Both the position numbers and the translations under genes were made by a program. This document shows positions 24,168 to 31,526 of a stretch of DNA of 59,171 bases, piece by piece. The notes beneath the pieces were generated by a model. It was not told where the DNA came from. It searched no databases and was given only the letters and a program-made list of their open reading frames with translations. The stretch lies in contig JAILHI010000038.1 in assembly GCA_024695865.1 (NCBI GenBank), positions 1 to 59,171 of the forward strand. Reading direction: 5' to 3'. Each line of letters opens with the position of its first letter. Positions within the stretch are counted from its first letter, which is position 1. The DNA is from Candidatus Gastranaerophilales bacterium. Its GTDB lineage: Bacteria > Cyanobacteriota > Vampirovibrionia > Gastranaerophilales > Gastranaerophilaceae.

Positions 24168-24245
24168 CATGTCATTTTTGTCTGTTTGCTTTTACAGATG
24201 ATTAAGACTATGAGGGATTTAATCAATTACTCAAAAATATCCCCT

Positions 24246-24309
24246 CTGTATCACCGATAAGCATTTCGGTATCAACTTGTAGAAGGAAGTCGTTGATTTA
24301 CTGATACAG
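24246..24309. other. possible three-way-junction structured RNA
   Basis: The 812-base gap 24114-24925 holds a terminator, this element and repeats. Here an outer 8-bp stem (CTGTATCA 24246-24253 with TGATACAG 24302-24309) encloses two hairpins: CCGA/TCGG (24254-24257 with 24266-24269) and ATCAAC/GTTGAT (24271-24276 with 24292-24297). I recognise no known RNA family. It may equally be a decayed repeat. Confidence 0.35.
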
Positions 24310-24385
24310 AACTCCTTACTTTTATTATATCAGACTTTTATTATTCTTAAATCCGACAATATCTGTCTTATATAAACAGTGGTAT

Positions 24386-24403
24386 GGTAGACTTTAGTCT
24401 ACC
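24386..24403. repeat. 18-bp palindrome, copy 2
   Basis: Identical to the palindrome at 46-63 (GGTAGACTTTAGTCTACC) and flanked by similar T-A rich sequence. It sits between the his-mtaB terminator and dispersed repeats. Confidence 0.6.
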
Positions 24404-24429
24404 ATAATATTTTCAGTTTGATATATTTT

Positions 24430-24582
24430 TTATCGGCTGGATTCTTCGGCAACATCAAATTCACTTCGTTCGCAATAAACGTGCCTACACGGCAAGGCTC
24501 ACCGCATTGACCGTTTCGCACTCTGCTCACTCGTTCCTCAGAATGACAAATTGCTTTTTCAGGGATTACTTCGGACAAGTCT
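24430..24582. repeat. dispersed repeat, second subfamily
   Basis: Starts CGGCTGGATTCTTCGGC, includes a region resembling the inverted dispersed repeat (ACTCGTTCCTCAGAATGAC) and ends TTCAGGGATTACTTCGGAC. The start and end are shared with 24818-24882. Confidence 0.65.
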
Positions 24583-24709
24583 CGCAAAGACGATGTATTT
24601 GCAGATTTGTTGAAAACCAATCTGCAAAACTAAAAATATATTTTTTGTTTAAATACGAACGTAGTGAGTTGGAGCATTCCGCAGGAATCGTGTTTTCTTT
24701 TTTCTTGGG

Positions 24710-24760
24710 GTACACGTTCTTTTTTCTTTTCCTCGAAAGAAAAGAAAAAAGAATGGGTAC
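24710..24760. repeat. long A/T-arm hairpin
   Basis: Two perfect 15-bp arms (24717-24731 with 24739-24753) of pure pyrimidine against pure purine are flanked by outer GTAC/GTAC. It is in noncoding DNA; it may be a terminator-like or repeat hairpin. Confidence 0.5.
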
Positions 24761-24817
24761 GAAAAAAATATAATACCGATATTGAGATTGGTTAGCAAAA
24801 AATCCATTAATTATTAT

Positions 24818-24882
24818 CGGCTGGATTCTTCGGCTCCGCCTCAGAATGACAAATTGCATTTTCAGGGATTGCTTCGGACAAG
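24818..24882. repeat. dispersed repeat, second subfamily, short copy
   Basis: Shares CGGCTGGATTCTTCGGC, CAGAATGACAAATTGC and TTCAGGGATT-CTTCGGACAAG with the longer copy at 24430-24582, but lacks the middle. Confidence 0.65.
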
Positions 24883-24925
24883 CATTGAAAAGGAAAAAAA
24901 ATTGTAAATTCAAAATTTTCAAAAA

Positions 24926-25144
24926 TTAATTTTCAAAATCAAAAAGGTCTTGTATTTTAACATTTAAGGCTTTTGCAATATTATAAAGTTTAGAAATTTT
25001 AAAATCATATTCGGCTCTTTCAATCATTCCCATATACGAACCAGAAAAATTACACATAAATGCAACATCTTCTCTTGAAAGATTTTTACTTTCTCGTATT
25101 TGTTTTATTCGTTTTCCAAGTTGTTTTCTAAACTCAAGAACCAT
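24926..25144 (-). CDS. XRE-family HTH regulator, copy 2
   Basis: The 72-aa protein is a single helix-turn-helix domain (SREDVAFMCNFSGSYMGMIE, then LYNIAKALNVKIQDLFDF). It has the same length and the same ALxxxxxxLFD ending as the XRE protein at 5006-5230. It is transcribed away from an intact HAD-phosphatase gene; between them lie two tandem palindromes that overlap the HAD promoter. That arrangement predicts that this protein represses the divergent pair. No ribosome-binding site precedes the ATG. Confidence 0.85.
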   Translation of the reverse strand: MVLEFRKQLGKRIKQIRESKNLSREDVAFMCNFSGSYMGMIERAEYDFKISKLYNIAKALNVKIQDLFDFEN

Positions 25145-25162
25145 ATTATCATTTTCGTTTTA

Positions 25163-25194
25163 CAAGTCCGACTTGTCCACAAGTGCGACTTGTG
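25163..25194. promoter_or_regulatory. tandem operator: two ACAAGT-N3-ACTTGT palindromes
   Basis: Two 15-bp palindromes, 25163-25177 and 25180-25194, share the same arms and differ only in the 3-bp centre (CCG, GCG); centres are 17 bp apart, placing them on a similar helix face region. A candidate HAD promoter is TTGTCC (25174-25179), 17-bp spacer, TAATAT (25197-25202). Site 1 covers the -35 and site 2 fills the spacer, as expected for repression by the XRE protein. Confidence 0.7.
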
Positions 25195-25215
25195 ATAATA
25201 TAAACAAGAGGTGAT

Positions 25216-25560
25216 ATGAGTAATATTACAAAAAAGACTATCCTTATAGATTTAGACGGCGTGCTTAACGAATATTCGGGCAATTTTAATAAAGATTTTA
25301 TTCCGCCGGCAAAAGACGGTGCAAAAGATTTTTTACTTGAATTATCACAAGAATACACAATTAAAATTTTCACAACAAGAAATAAAATTTTGACAGCAAA
25401 ATGGCTTATTAAAAATAATTTAGATGAATTTACCGACGATATTACAAACGTAAAAGAATTATGCTGGCTCTATATAGACGACCGTTGTATCAGTTTTGAC
25501 GGTAATTTTGATAAATTAAAAACAAAAATAAAAAATTTTAAACCGTATTATAAGAAATAA
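25216..25560 (+). CDS. small HAD-family phosphatase (5'-nucleotidase-like)
   Basis: The 114-aa protein has HAD motif I ILIDLDGVLNEY (nucleophile and general-acid aspartates), motif II IFTTRN, and motif IV LYIDDRCISFDGNF. There is almost no cap domain, so an accessible phosphorylated substrate is expected. Small HAD proteins of this shape often act on nucleotides; that is inference. A good ribosome-binding site (AGAGGTGAT) precedes the ATG. The gene is divergent from an XRE repressor and ends at a hairpin shared with pckA. Its paralogue at 5355-5690 carries a stop at codon 44 but is otherwise collinear. Confidence 0.75.
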   Translation: MSNITKKTILIDLDGVLNEYSGNFNKDFIPPAKDGAKDFLLELSQEYTIKIFTTRNKILTAKWLIKNNLDEFTDDITNVKELCWLYIDDRCISFDGNFDKLKTKIKNFKPYYKK

Positions 25561-25594
25561 AAACAGCCTGCCGTTAAGCAGACTGTTTTTTTAT
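25557..25594. terminator. bidirectional terminator between HAD gene and pckA
   Basis: AAAACAGCCTGC pairs with GCAGACTGTTTT (one C-A mismatch) across CGTTAA, with A/T runs on both sides. It separates the convergent HAD gene and pckA. Confidence 0.8.
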
Positions 25595-25606
25595 TAATAT
25601 TTAAAA

Positions 25607-27205
25607 TTATGCGTTAGCCTTAACTTTCGGGCCTGCGTTGACGATTTCTGCGGGCATATTGGGATATTTTGCCGCAAAATTATCAGAAAACATCTGAGCA
25701 AGTTTGTTTGCCGCTTCATCGTAAGCCGCCTTATCTGCCCACATTCCTCTTGCATCAAGCATTTCAGCGGGAACATTCGGGCATGATGTCGGATAGTCAA
25801 CGTTAAATACATCGTGATGTTTAAATTCAACGTTATCAAATGAACCGTTCAGAGCTGCCGTAACCATTGCACGAGTGTATGAAAGTTTCATACGTTTTGC
25901 GCCTGATGCTGCACTTCCGCCTGCCCAGCCCGTATTTACGAGGTAAACTTTTGTGCCGTACTGATCAAGTTTATCACCTAACATTTTTGCATAAACTGAT
26001 GCGTCCATCGGCATAAAGGGTTCGCCAAACAGAGTTGAGAAGGTCGGAACGGGTTCCGTAATTCCTCTTTCGGTACCTGCCAATTTGGAAGTAAAGCCCG
26101 TTACAAAGTGGTACATTGCAGCGTTTTTATCCAATCTGGATATCGGAGGTAATACACCGAAAGCATCAGCAGTTAAAAATACAACAACTTTCGGTATGCC
26201 GCCCATTGAGGGAATAGCAGAATTGTTGATGTAATCAACAGGGTAGCCGACACGTGTATTTTCGGTCAAAGAACCGTCATTAAAATCAAGTTCTCTTGTT
26301 TCATCGTTCATAATAACGTTTTCAACCAAAGAACCGAATTTGATTGCATTGTAGATATCGGGTTCATTTTCTGCCGAGAGGTTGATACATTTTGCGTAGC
26401 AGCCGCCTTCAAAGTTAAACACACCGTCAGGCGACCAGCCGTGTTCATCGTCACCGATTAACTTACGTGCGGGGTCAGCCGATAATGTAGTTTTACCAGT
26501 TCCTGAAAGTCCAAAGAAAACAGCCGTTTCGTGAGTTTCAGGATCCATATTTGCGGAGCAGTGCATAGGAAGAACATTTTTCTTTGTCATAATATAGTTC
26601 ATAGTAGCAAAAACAGATTTTTTGATTTCGCCTGCGTATTGAGAACCGCAAATAATAATTGTGTGTGCTTCATAATCGATAGCGATACATGCTTCAGAAT
26701 TTACGCCGTCAACTTCGGGGTCACATTTAAAGCCCGGAGCACAAAGAATTGTGTAATCGGGTTCACCGTAATTTGCCAATTCTTCAGCATTCGGTCTGAT
26801 TAACAACTGGTGAATAAATAAGTTTTGGCTTGCCAATTCGTTAATAACTCTGAATTTTTGAGTGTATTTTTTATCAGCACCTGCAAAACCGTCAAAAATA
26901 AAGACTTCTCTGTTCTGCAAATATGCCGCAATTTTGCCCTTAATAGCATTGAATTTTTCTCTTGAAATAGGTCTGTTTACTTTTCCCCAAGCAATTTCAT
27001 TGTGAACACCGTCCGTATCAACAATAAATTTGTCCTTAGGTGAACGACCCGTATATTTACCTGTTGTAACAACCAAAGCGCCTTTATCCGATAATTTACC
27101 TTCACCCAAACGAAGCGCTGCTTCTGTTAACCGAGCAGGAGTTAAATTACGATAAACGGCTTTCGGTGCTATAATTCCGAATTTTTCTATTCCATAAGTT
27201 TCCAT
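25607..27205 (-). CDS. pckA: phosphoenolpyruvate carboxykinase (ATP)
   Basis: PckA interconverts oxaloacetate + ATP and PEP + CO2 + ADP; in fermenters it often runs toward oxaloacetate. I set the start at ATG 27205 (532 aa, beginning METYGIEKFG) because AAGGAG lies 8 nt upstream. Key segments are seen: the substrate-binding TGKYTGRSPKDKF, the metal-site HCSANMDPE, the P-loop FGLSGTGKTTLSADP (kinase-1a), and IGDDEHGWS (kinase-2 region). It is the last gene of a birA-oadG-oadA-oadB-pckA run, so it handles oxaloacetate alongside the sodium-pumping decarboxylase. Confidence 0.95.
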   Translation of the reverse strand: METYGIEKFGIIAPKAVYRNLTPARLTEAALRLGEGKLSDKGALVVTTGKYTGRSPKDKFIVDTDGVHNEIAWGKVNRPISREKFNAIKGKIAAYLQNREVFIFDGFAGADKKYTQKFRVINELASQNLFIHQLLIRPNAEELANYGEPDYTILCAPGFKCDPEVDGVNSEACIAIDYEAHTIIICGSQYAGEIKKSVFATMNYIMTKKNVLPMHCSANMDPETHETAVFFGLSGTGKTTLSADPARKLIGDDEHGWSPDGVFNFEGGCYAKCINLSAENEPDIYNAIKFGSLVENVIMNDETRELDFNDGSLTENTRVGYPVDYINNSAIPSMGGIPKVVVFLTADAFGVLPPISRLDKNAAMYHFVTGFTSKLAGTERGITEPVPTFSTLFGEPFMPMDASVYAKMLGDKLDQYGTKVYLVNTGWAGGSAASGAKRMKLSYTRAMVTAALNGSFDNVEFKHHDVFNVDYPTSCPNVPAEMLDARGMWADKAAYDEAANKLAQMFSDNFAAKYPNMPAEIVNAGPKVKANA

Positions 27206-27254
27206 ATTTTTTCTCCTTATATTTTCATAAATATAATATATCAAACATAATTAA

Positions 27255-28442
27255 TTAGTGAGGTATTAATGCAAGCAAAACACCTGCCGCAACCGCCGAA
27301 CCGATAACACCTGCAACGTTCGGGCCCATTGCGTGCATTAAAAGGAAGTTTTGGGGATTTTCTTCCATACCGACTTTGTTAGATACTCTCGCCGCCATAG
27401 GTACAGCAGAAACACCTGCCGAACCGATAAGCGGATTGATTTTTTCTTTTAAGAAAAGGTTCATAATCTTTGCCATTATTACACCTGCCGCCGTTGCAAG
27501 CGAAAATGCGATTATGCCGAGCAATAATATTTTCAATGTTTCTATCGTTAAAAAGTGGTCTGCCTGTAATTTTGAACCTACCGTCAAACCTAAAAAGATA
27601 GTAACAATATTAATCAGGGCATTTTGCATTGTATCTGACAATCTGTCGGTTACGCCGCATTCCTTGCATAAATTACCGAAAGTCAAAGCCCCAACCAAAG
27701 GACAAGCCGATGGTAAAAATATTAAACAGAGAATAAGTACCAAAATCGGAAAAACAATCTTTTCACGTTTTGAAACTTCTCTTAACTGTTTCATTTGAAT
27801 TTTACGTTCTTCTTTTGTTGTCAAAAGCCTCATAATAGGGGGCTGAATAACGGGGACAAGCGCCATATAGGAATATGCCGCAACTGCAATCGAACCGAGT
27901 AATTCGGGACGTAATTTTGTCGTAACGTAAATTGATGTCGGGCCGTCCGCACCGCCTATGATACCGATTGAGCCTGCCGCCTGAATATCAAAGCCGAGAA
28001 CAATCGCAAGCAGTAATGCGCCAAAAATACCGAATTGAGCCGCACCGCCCAAAAGAAGTGTTTTGGGGTTTGCAATCAACGGGCCGAAGTCCGTCATTGC
28101 ACCGACACCCATAAAAATTATCAGCGGGAACAAACCTTTGTCGATACCTGCCGCAAAGATTATACCCAAAAATCCGTTAGGGCCTGCGATTTCTTCACCA
28201 AGCGGCATCGGAATATTCGATAAAATACCGCCGAAAGCAATAGGAACAAGCAATAACGGCTCAAATTGTTTTTTAATACCGAGCCAAAGCAGAAAACAAC
28301 ATATCAAAATCATTAACGGCTGACCAAAGTGAGCCAGAAACTGTTCGACACCCGTACCTTCCATCTGCATCTGTGCGGTTTGGATAAAATTATAGATACC
28401 CGTTGAGTTCCATAATGCGTTTAAACCTTCTGTTAATTGCAT
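27255..28442 (-). CDS. oadB: oxaloacetate decarboxylase beta subunit (Na+ pump)
   Basis: OadB is the membrane subunit that decarboxylates carboxybiotin and pumps sodium outward. The 395-aa protein has about nine membrane segments and the conserved [22 protein letters not shown] region, with the key aspartate in [15 protein letters not shown]. The C-terminal [14 protein letters not shown] is typical. GGAGG lies 7 nt before the ATG. oadA lies 11 bp upstream and pckA about 50 bp downstream on the same strand. Confidence 0.93.
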   Translation of the reverse strand: MQLTEGLNALWNSTGIYNFIQTAQMQMEGTGVEQFLAHFGQPLMILICCFLLWLGIKKQFEPLLLVPIAFGGILSNIPMPLGEEIAGPNGFLGIIFAAGIDKGLFPLIIFMGVGAMTDFGPLIANPKTLLLGGAAQFGIFGALLLAIVLGFDIQAAGSIGIIGGADGPTSIYVTTKLRPELLGSIAVAAYSYMALVPVIQPPIMRLLTTKEERKIQMKQLREVSKREKIVFPILVLILCLIFLPSACPLVGALTFGNLCKECGVTDRLSDTMQNALINIVTIFLGLTVGSKLQADHFLTIETLKILLLGIIAFSLATAAGVIMAKIMNLFLKEKINPLIGSAGVSAVPMAARVSNKVGMEENPQNFLLMHAMGPNVAGVIGSAVAAGVLLALIPH

Positions 28443-28452
28443 TTTGAACCTC

Positions 28453-30261
28453 CTAACCTACCGTTGCCATTACTTGTGAGGTCTGAACTTTATCACCCTG
28501 TGAAACGGTTATGGAGGTAATTGTTCCCGCAACGGGTGATTTAATCGGTGTTTCCATCTTCATTGCTTCGATAACGAGAATTTCTTCATTTTCTTCAACG
28601 GTATCACCGACCGATTTTACGACTCTCAAAACAGCCCCCGGCATAGGCGCTTTAACTTCCGTTCCCTCACCTGCCGAAGCGTTTGAAGTTATTTCTTCAA
28701 TGCCGTCTTTTACATCAACAGAGTATTCTTTGCCGTTTACAACAGCCTTATCACCGTTGAATTTAACCGCATATTTTTTGCCGTTTACGGTAACGGTGCA
28801 AGCATCGGAAGTTGATGCTGCGGGAACGTCTTTTGCCTTGTTAGCAGACTTATCAACAGAAACAACACCTTTTCCGAGCAGGAAATCTATACCTTTATCG
28901 ACATTGCCGTCTTTGCAGGCTGCTGCGATAAACAGGTTTTCATCGGTTACGGGAAGTCCTGCGGCTTTAAGTCTTTCTTCTGCGGCCTTTAAACCTTTTT
29001 CAGGGTCTTTTTCGTTCAAATCAACAACTTTTTCGGTTGTCGGCTGCATATTTAATTTTTCTTCTGCCCATTTTACAAGTTCGGGGTCGGGTTCGCACGG
29101 TGTTTTGCCGAAATAGCCCAAAAGCATTTTCGCATAACCGGGGTTTGCCTGATCCCAAGGGTGTTCGGATATTGTATTTAAGAAAGACTGTTGTGCATAA
29201 AACTGAGAAACAGGTGTTACAGAAGTAGCAAAACCGCCTCTTGCAACAACTTCTTTCATATTTGCGATAAGTTTCGGGAATTTGTCGAGCATACCCATAT
29301 CTTTTAACTGATTTACCGTAGTAGCGGTAGCACCGCCCGGCAAAGGCGCCTGAATAAGAATAGGATTAACTGCCAAAGAAATAGGAGAAAGCGGATAATC
29401 ACTCATACATTCTTTGAAAATTTCTTCCGTATCCATAACCTTTTTGATATCCAAGCCCAAATCGTATTCGGTGCCTTTTAAAGCATGCCACATAGAAATA
29501 ATATCAGGCTGACCCGTTCCGCCCGAAACAGGCTTCATAGCAAGGTCAATGCCGTCCGCACCGCCGTCAAGCGCTGCCAGATATGCAGCCAAGCCCGTTC
29601 CTGCCGTTTCATGAGAATGGAAACGGATATGTGCGTCCTTACCTAAAATTTCTCTTGCCATTTTTACGGTTTCAAAAACTTTTCTCGGATTAGAAGTACC
29701 CGATGCGTCTTTGAATGCCAGAGAATCAAACGGCAAGCCAGAATCTAAAATATTTCTTAAAACTTTTTCGTAAAAAGCAACATCATGAGCGCCCTCGCAG
29801 CCGTAAGGAAGTTCCATCATCGTGATTGTAACTTCGTGTTTCAAGCCGTGTTTTTTAATACTGTTTGCAGAATCAATAAGGTTATCAACATCATTTAAAG
29901 CATCAAAGTTTCTGATTACGTTAACACCGTGTTTTGCAAACATTTTTGCGTGTAAATCAATAACATCACGGGGCTGAGAATTTAAGCCTACAACGTTAAC
30001 CCCTCTTGAAAGAGATTGAAGAACTACATCTTTTCCCACAGCCGCTCTGATTTTGTCCATTGTTTCAAAAGCGTTTTCGTTACAGAAAAATATAGGAGCC
30101 TGAAATCTTGCACCGCCTGCCGTTTCAAAATGCTTAATGCCTGCATCAACCGCAGCCTGCAAAGCGGGAATAAAATCATCTACAAGAACTTTTGCTCCGT
30201 ATATGGACTGAAAACCGTCACGAAACGATGTATCCATTACTTTTATTTCTTTTTTAGCCAT
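28453..30261 (-). CDS. oadA: oxaloacetate decarboxylase alpha subunit (biotin carboxyl transferase)
   Basis: OadA moves CO2 from oxaloacetate to biotin, leaving pyruvate. The 602-aa protein has an N-terminal carboxyltransferase TIM barrel (metal site [11 protein letters not shown], metal-binding histidines in [10 protein letters not shown], catalytic-site lysine in LAFKDASG) and a C-terminal biotinyl domain in which [12 protein letters not shown] holds the biotinylated lysine. Between them is a linker rich in alanine and lysine (about residues 430-480) that lets the biotin swing to OadB. The same layout occurs in PycB of two-subunit pyruvate carboxylase, but the adjoining oadB and oadG make the decarboxylase role far likelier. 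Confidence 0.93.
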   Translation of the reverse strand: MAKKEIKVMDTSFRDGFQSIYGAKVLVDDFIPALQAAVDAGIKHFETAGGARFQAPIFFCNENAFETMDKIRAAVGKDVVLQSLSRGVNVVGLNSQPRDVIDLHAKMFAKHGVNVIRNFDALNDVDNLIDSANSIKKHGLKHEVTITMMELPYGCEGAHDVAFYEKVLRNILDSGLPFDSLAFKDASGTSNPRKVFETVKMAREILGKDAHIRFHSHETAGTGLAAYLAALDGGADGIDLAMKPVSGGTGQPDIISMWHALKGTEYDLGLDIKKVMDTEEIFKECMSDYPLSPISLAVNPILIQAPLPGGATATTVNQLKDMGMLDKFPKLIANMKEVVARGGFATSVTPVSQFYAQQSFLNTISEHPWDQANPGYAKMLLGYFGKTPCEPDPELVKWAEEKLNMQPTTEKVVDLNEKDPEKGLKAAEERLKAAGLPVTDENLFIAAACKDGNVDKGIDFLLGKGVVSVDKSANKAKDVPAASTSDACTVTVNGKKYAVKFNGDKAVVNGKEYSVDVKDGIEEITSNASAGEGTEVKAPMPGAVLRVVKSVGDTVEENEEILVIEAMKMETPIKSPVAGTITSITVSQGDKVQTSQVMATVG

Positions 30262-30307
30262 TTTTATCTTCCTTTATTATAATTATCAAAATCTTTTTTA
30301 ATATCTG

Positions 30308-30523
30308 TTATCTTCTTTTCGCTGCCGCTATTGCAATTGCAATTTCAACATCACTGCTTGATGTTTTTACGGGAGCAGGGGCTGTTTTTACTGCTTCAGG
30401 GAATATCTTGTTGAGATAGATAACAATCTTGCTCATGCAAGATACCGCAAACCATAAAATCACAAGAAACGAAAATACCGTTCCCATGCCCGTAGCCATT
30501 AATATACAACCTTCATTTAACAT
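30308..30523 (-). CDS. oadG: oxaloacetate decarboxylase gamma subunit
   Basis: The 71-aa protein has one membrane helix (about residues 9-32: ATGMGTVFSFLVILWFAV) followed by a cytoplasmic tail rich in A, P and K. This is the OadG layout: the subunit links OadA to OadB at the membrane. Its sequence is weakly conserved in the family, so the call rests on position and shape. It overlaps the birA stop by 7 bp. Confidence 0.8.
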   Translation of the reverse strand: MLNEGCILMATGMGTVFSFLVILWFAVSCMSKIVIYLNKIFPEAVKTAPAPVKTSSSDVEIAIAIAAAKRR

Positions 30524-31248
30524 AATATATCTCCGCTTACTACTTTAATTTTTTCACCGTTATCGTCAAAAACGGAAAAAGTTCCGTCGTCATTCAGACC
30601 TGCAAATTTGTATTCGCCGTCCATAAAAGAACCGCCGATTTTGACAGTTTCAGAATGAAATCTGCACATATTTTTATAAGTTTCTTTTATTGCCTCAAAA
30701 CCTTTTTCGGCATAGTTTTCAAAGCCCGCAAAAAATTCCTTTGTTATTTCATCAACAAGTTCGTTTTTGTCTGTCATTCTGCCTGTAATAATCTTCAAAG
30801 ACGTTGCCTTGGGCAAATTTTTATAAAAGTCTTTTTCTGTATTAACGTTGATACCGACACCGAGTGCAACACCCTGAATTTTACCGTTATCGGCTTTTGC
30901 CTCCGATAAAATACCGACAAATTTTTTACCGCCGTACAAAATATCGTTCGGCCACTTTATGTCTGATTTTATACCGTATTTATCATTAAAAATTGTATTC
31001 AAAATAATTGATAAGTATTGAGTTAGATTTACATAAGGGAATTTTTCGGAATTTTCAGGCTTTATAACAAAAGTCATGTAAAGATTATCCGAAGAATTAC
31101 TCTCCCAAACCCTGTCAAAACGTCCTCTGCCGTTTGTCTGAACATCAGCAATAACAACATCTCCCATGTTTAATTTGTCAAAATTTTCAAGCACATAGGC
31201 GTTTGTTGAGTTTAATTCTTTAAAATTTATTTTTTTATGATTAACCAT
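30517..31248 (-). CDS. birA: biotin-protein ligase
   Basis: BirA activates biotin as biotinyl-AMP and attaches it to a carrier lysine, here most likely the MKM site of OadA encoded two genes downstream. The 243-aa protein has the biotinyl-AMP loop QTNGRGRFDRVW, the KWPNDILYGGKK motif, GILSEAK, and GVGINVN, and a short C-terminal SH3-like domain. It lacks the N-terminal winged-helix repressor domain of E. coli BirA, so it should not regulate transcription. A TACAAT box ends 6 nt before the ATG and no ribosome-binding site is seen, so the operon transcript may be leaderless. Confidence 0.9.
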   Translation of the reverse strand: MVNHKKINFKELNSTNAYVLENFDKLNMGDVVIADVQTNGRGRFDRVWESNSSDNLYMTFVIKPENSEKFPYVNLTQYLSIILNTIFNDKYGIKSDIKWPNDILYGGKKFVGILSEAKADNGKIQGVALGVGINVNTEKDFYKNLPKATSLKIITGRMTDKNELVDEITKEFFAGFENYAEKGFEAIKETYKNMCRFHSETVKIGGSFMDGEYKFAGLNDDGTFSVFDDNGEKIKVVSGDILC

Positions 31249-31254
31249 ATATTA

Positions 31255-31284
31255 ATTGTACAACAAACACTAAAAAAATTGCAA
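31255..31284 (-). promoter_or_regulatory. promoter of the birA-oad-pck operon (leaderless geometry)
   Basis: On the minus strand, TTGCAA (31279-31284), an 18-bp spacer and TACAAT (31255-31260) are followed by exactly 6 nt and the birA ATG at 31248. The -35 match is 4 of 6, so this is weaker than the other leaderless promoters. Confidence 0.5.
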
Positions 31285-31329
31285 AAAATTTTTATTTTAT
31301 ACTGAAATTCTTTTTGCAGCCTGCCTGAT

Positions 31330-31410
31330 GATACAGACCCTGAAACGAGTTCAGGGTGACGAAAGTATTTTCCGAACGGGATTGCCGCGCTGCGCTCGCA
31401 AAGACGACAT
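31330..31410. repeat. dispersed hairpin repeat
   Basis: Contains ACAGACCCTGAAACGAGTTCAGGGTGACGAA (also seen, with changes, at 53130-53168) and GGGATTGCCGCGCTGCGCTCGCAAAGAC, the family's hairpin form. Confidence 0.65.
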
Positions 31411-31473
31411 ATGACATTATAAGAAGCGGATTTTGAGGAGAACGAAGTAAGCCCTTTCGTTTTCAATTTTTTA

Positions 31474-31506
31474 ATAAAAAACAGGCGATACTATGTGTAT
31501 CGCCTG
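31474..31506 (-). terminator. rho-independent terminator of the GH13 gene
   Basis: CAGGCGATAC (31482-31491) pairs perfectly with GTATCGCCTG (31497-31506) over a 5-nt loop; on the minus strand a run of six T follows. It lies 21 bp past the GH13 stop. Confidence 0.9.
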
Positions 31507-31526
31507 CTAAATGTTAATTAAGGTTT

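Noticed and set aside
24246-24309. Hammerhead ribozyme for the three-way junction
   Set aside because: The required CUGAUGA and GAAA core sequences are absent at the junction.
28511-29116. Plus-strand 201-residue frame opposite oadA
   Set aside because: It is the complement of a strongly conserved oadA biotinyl region, with no motif of its own.
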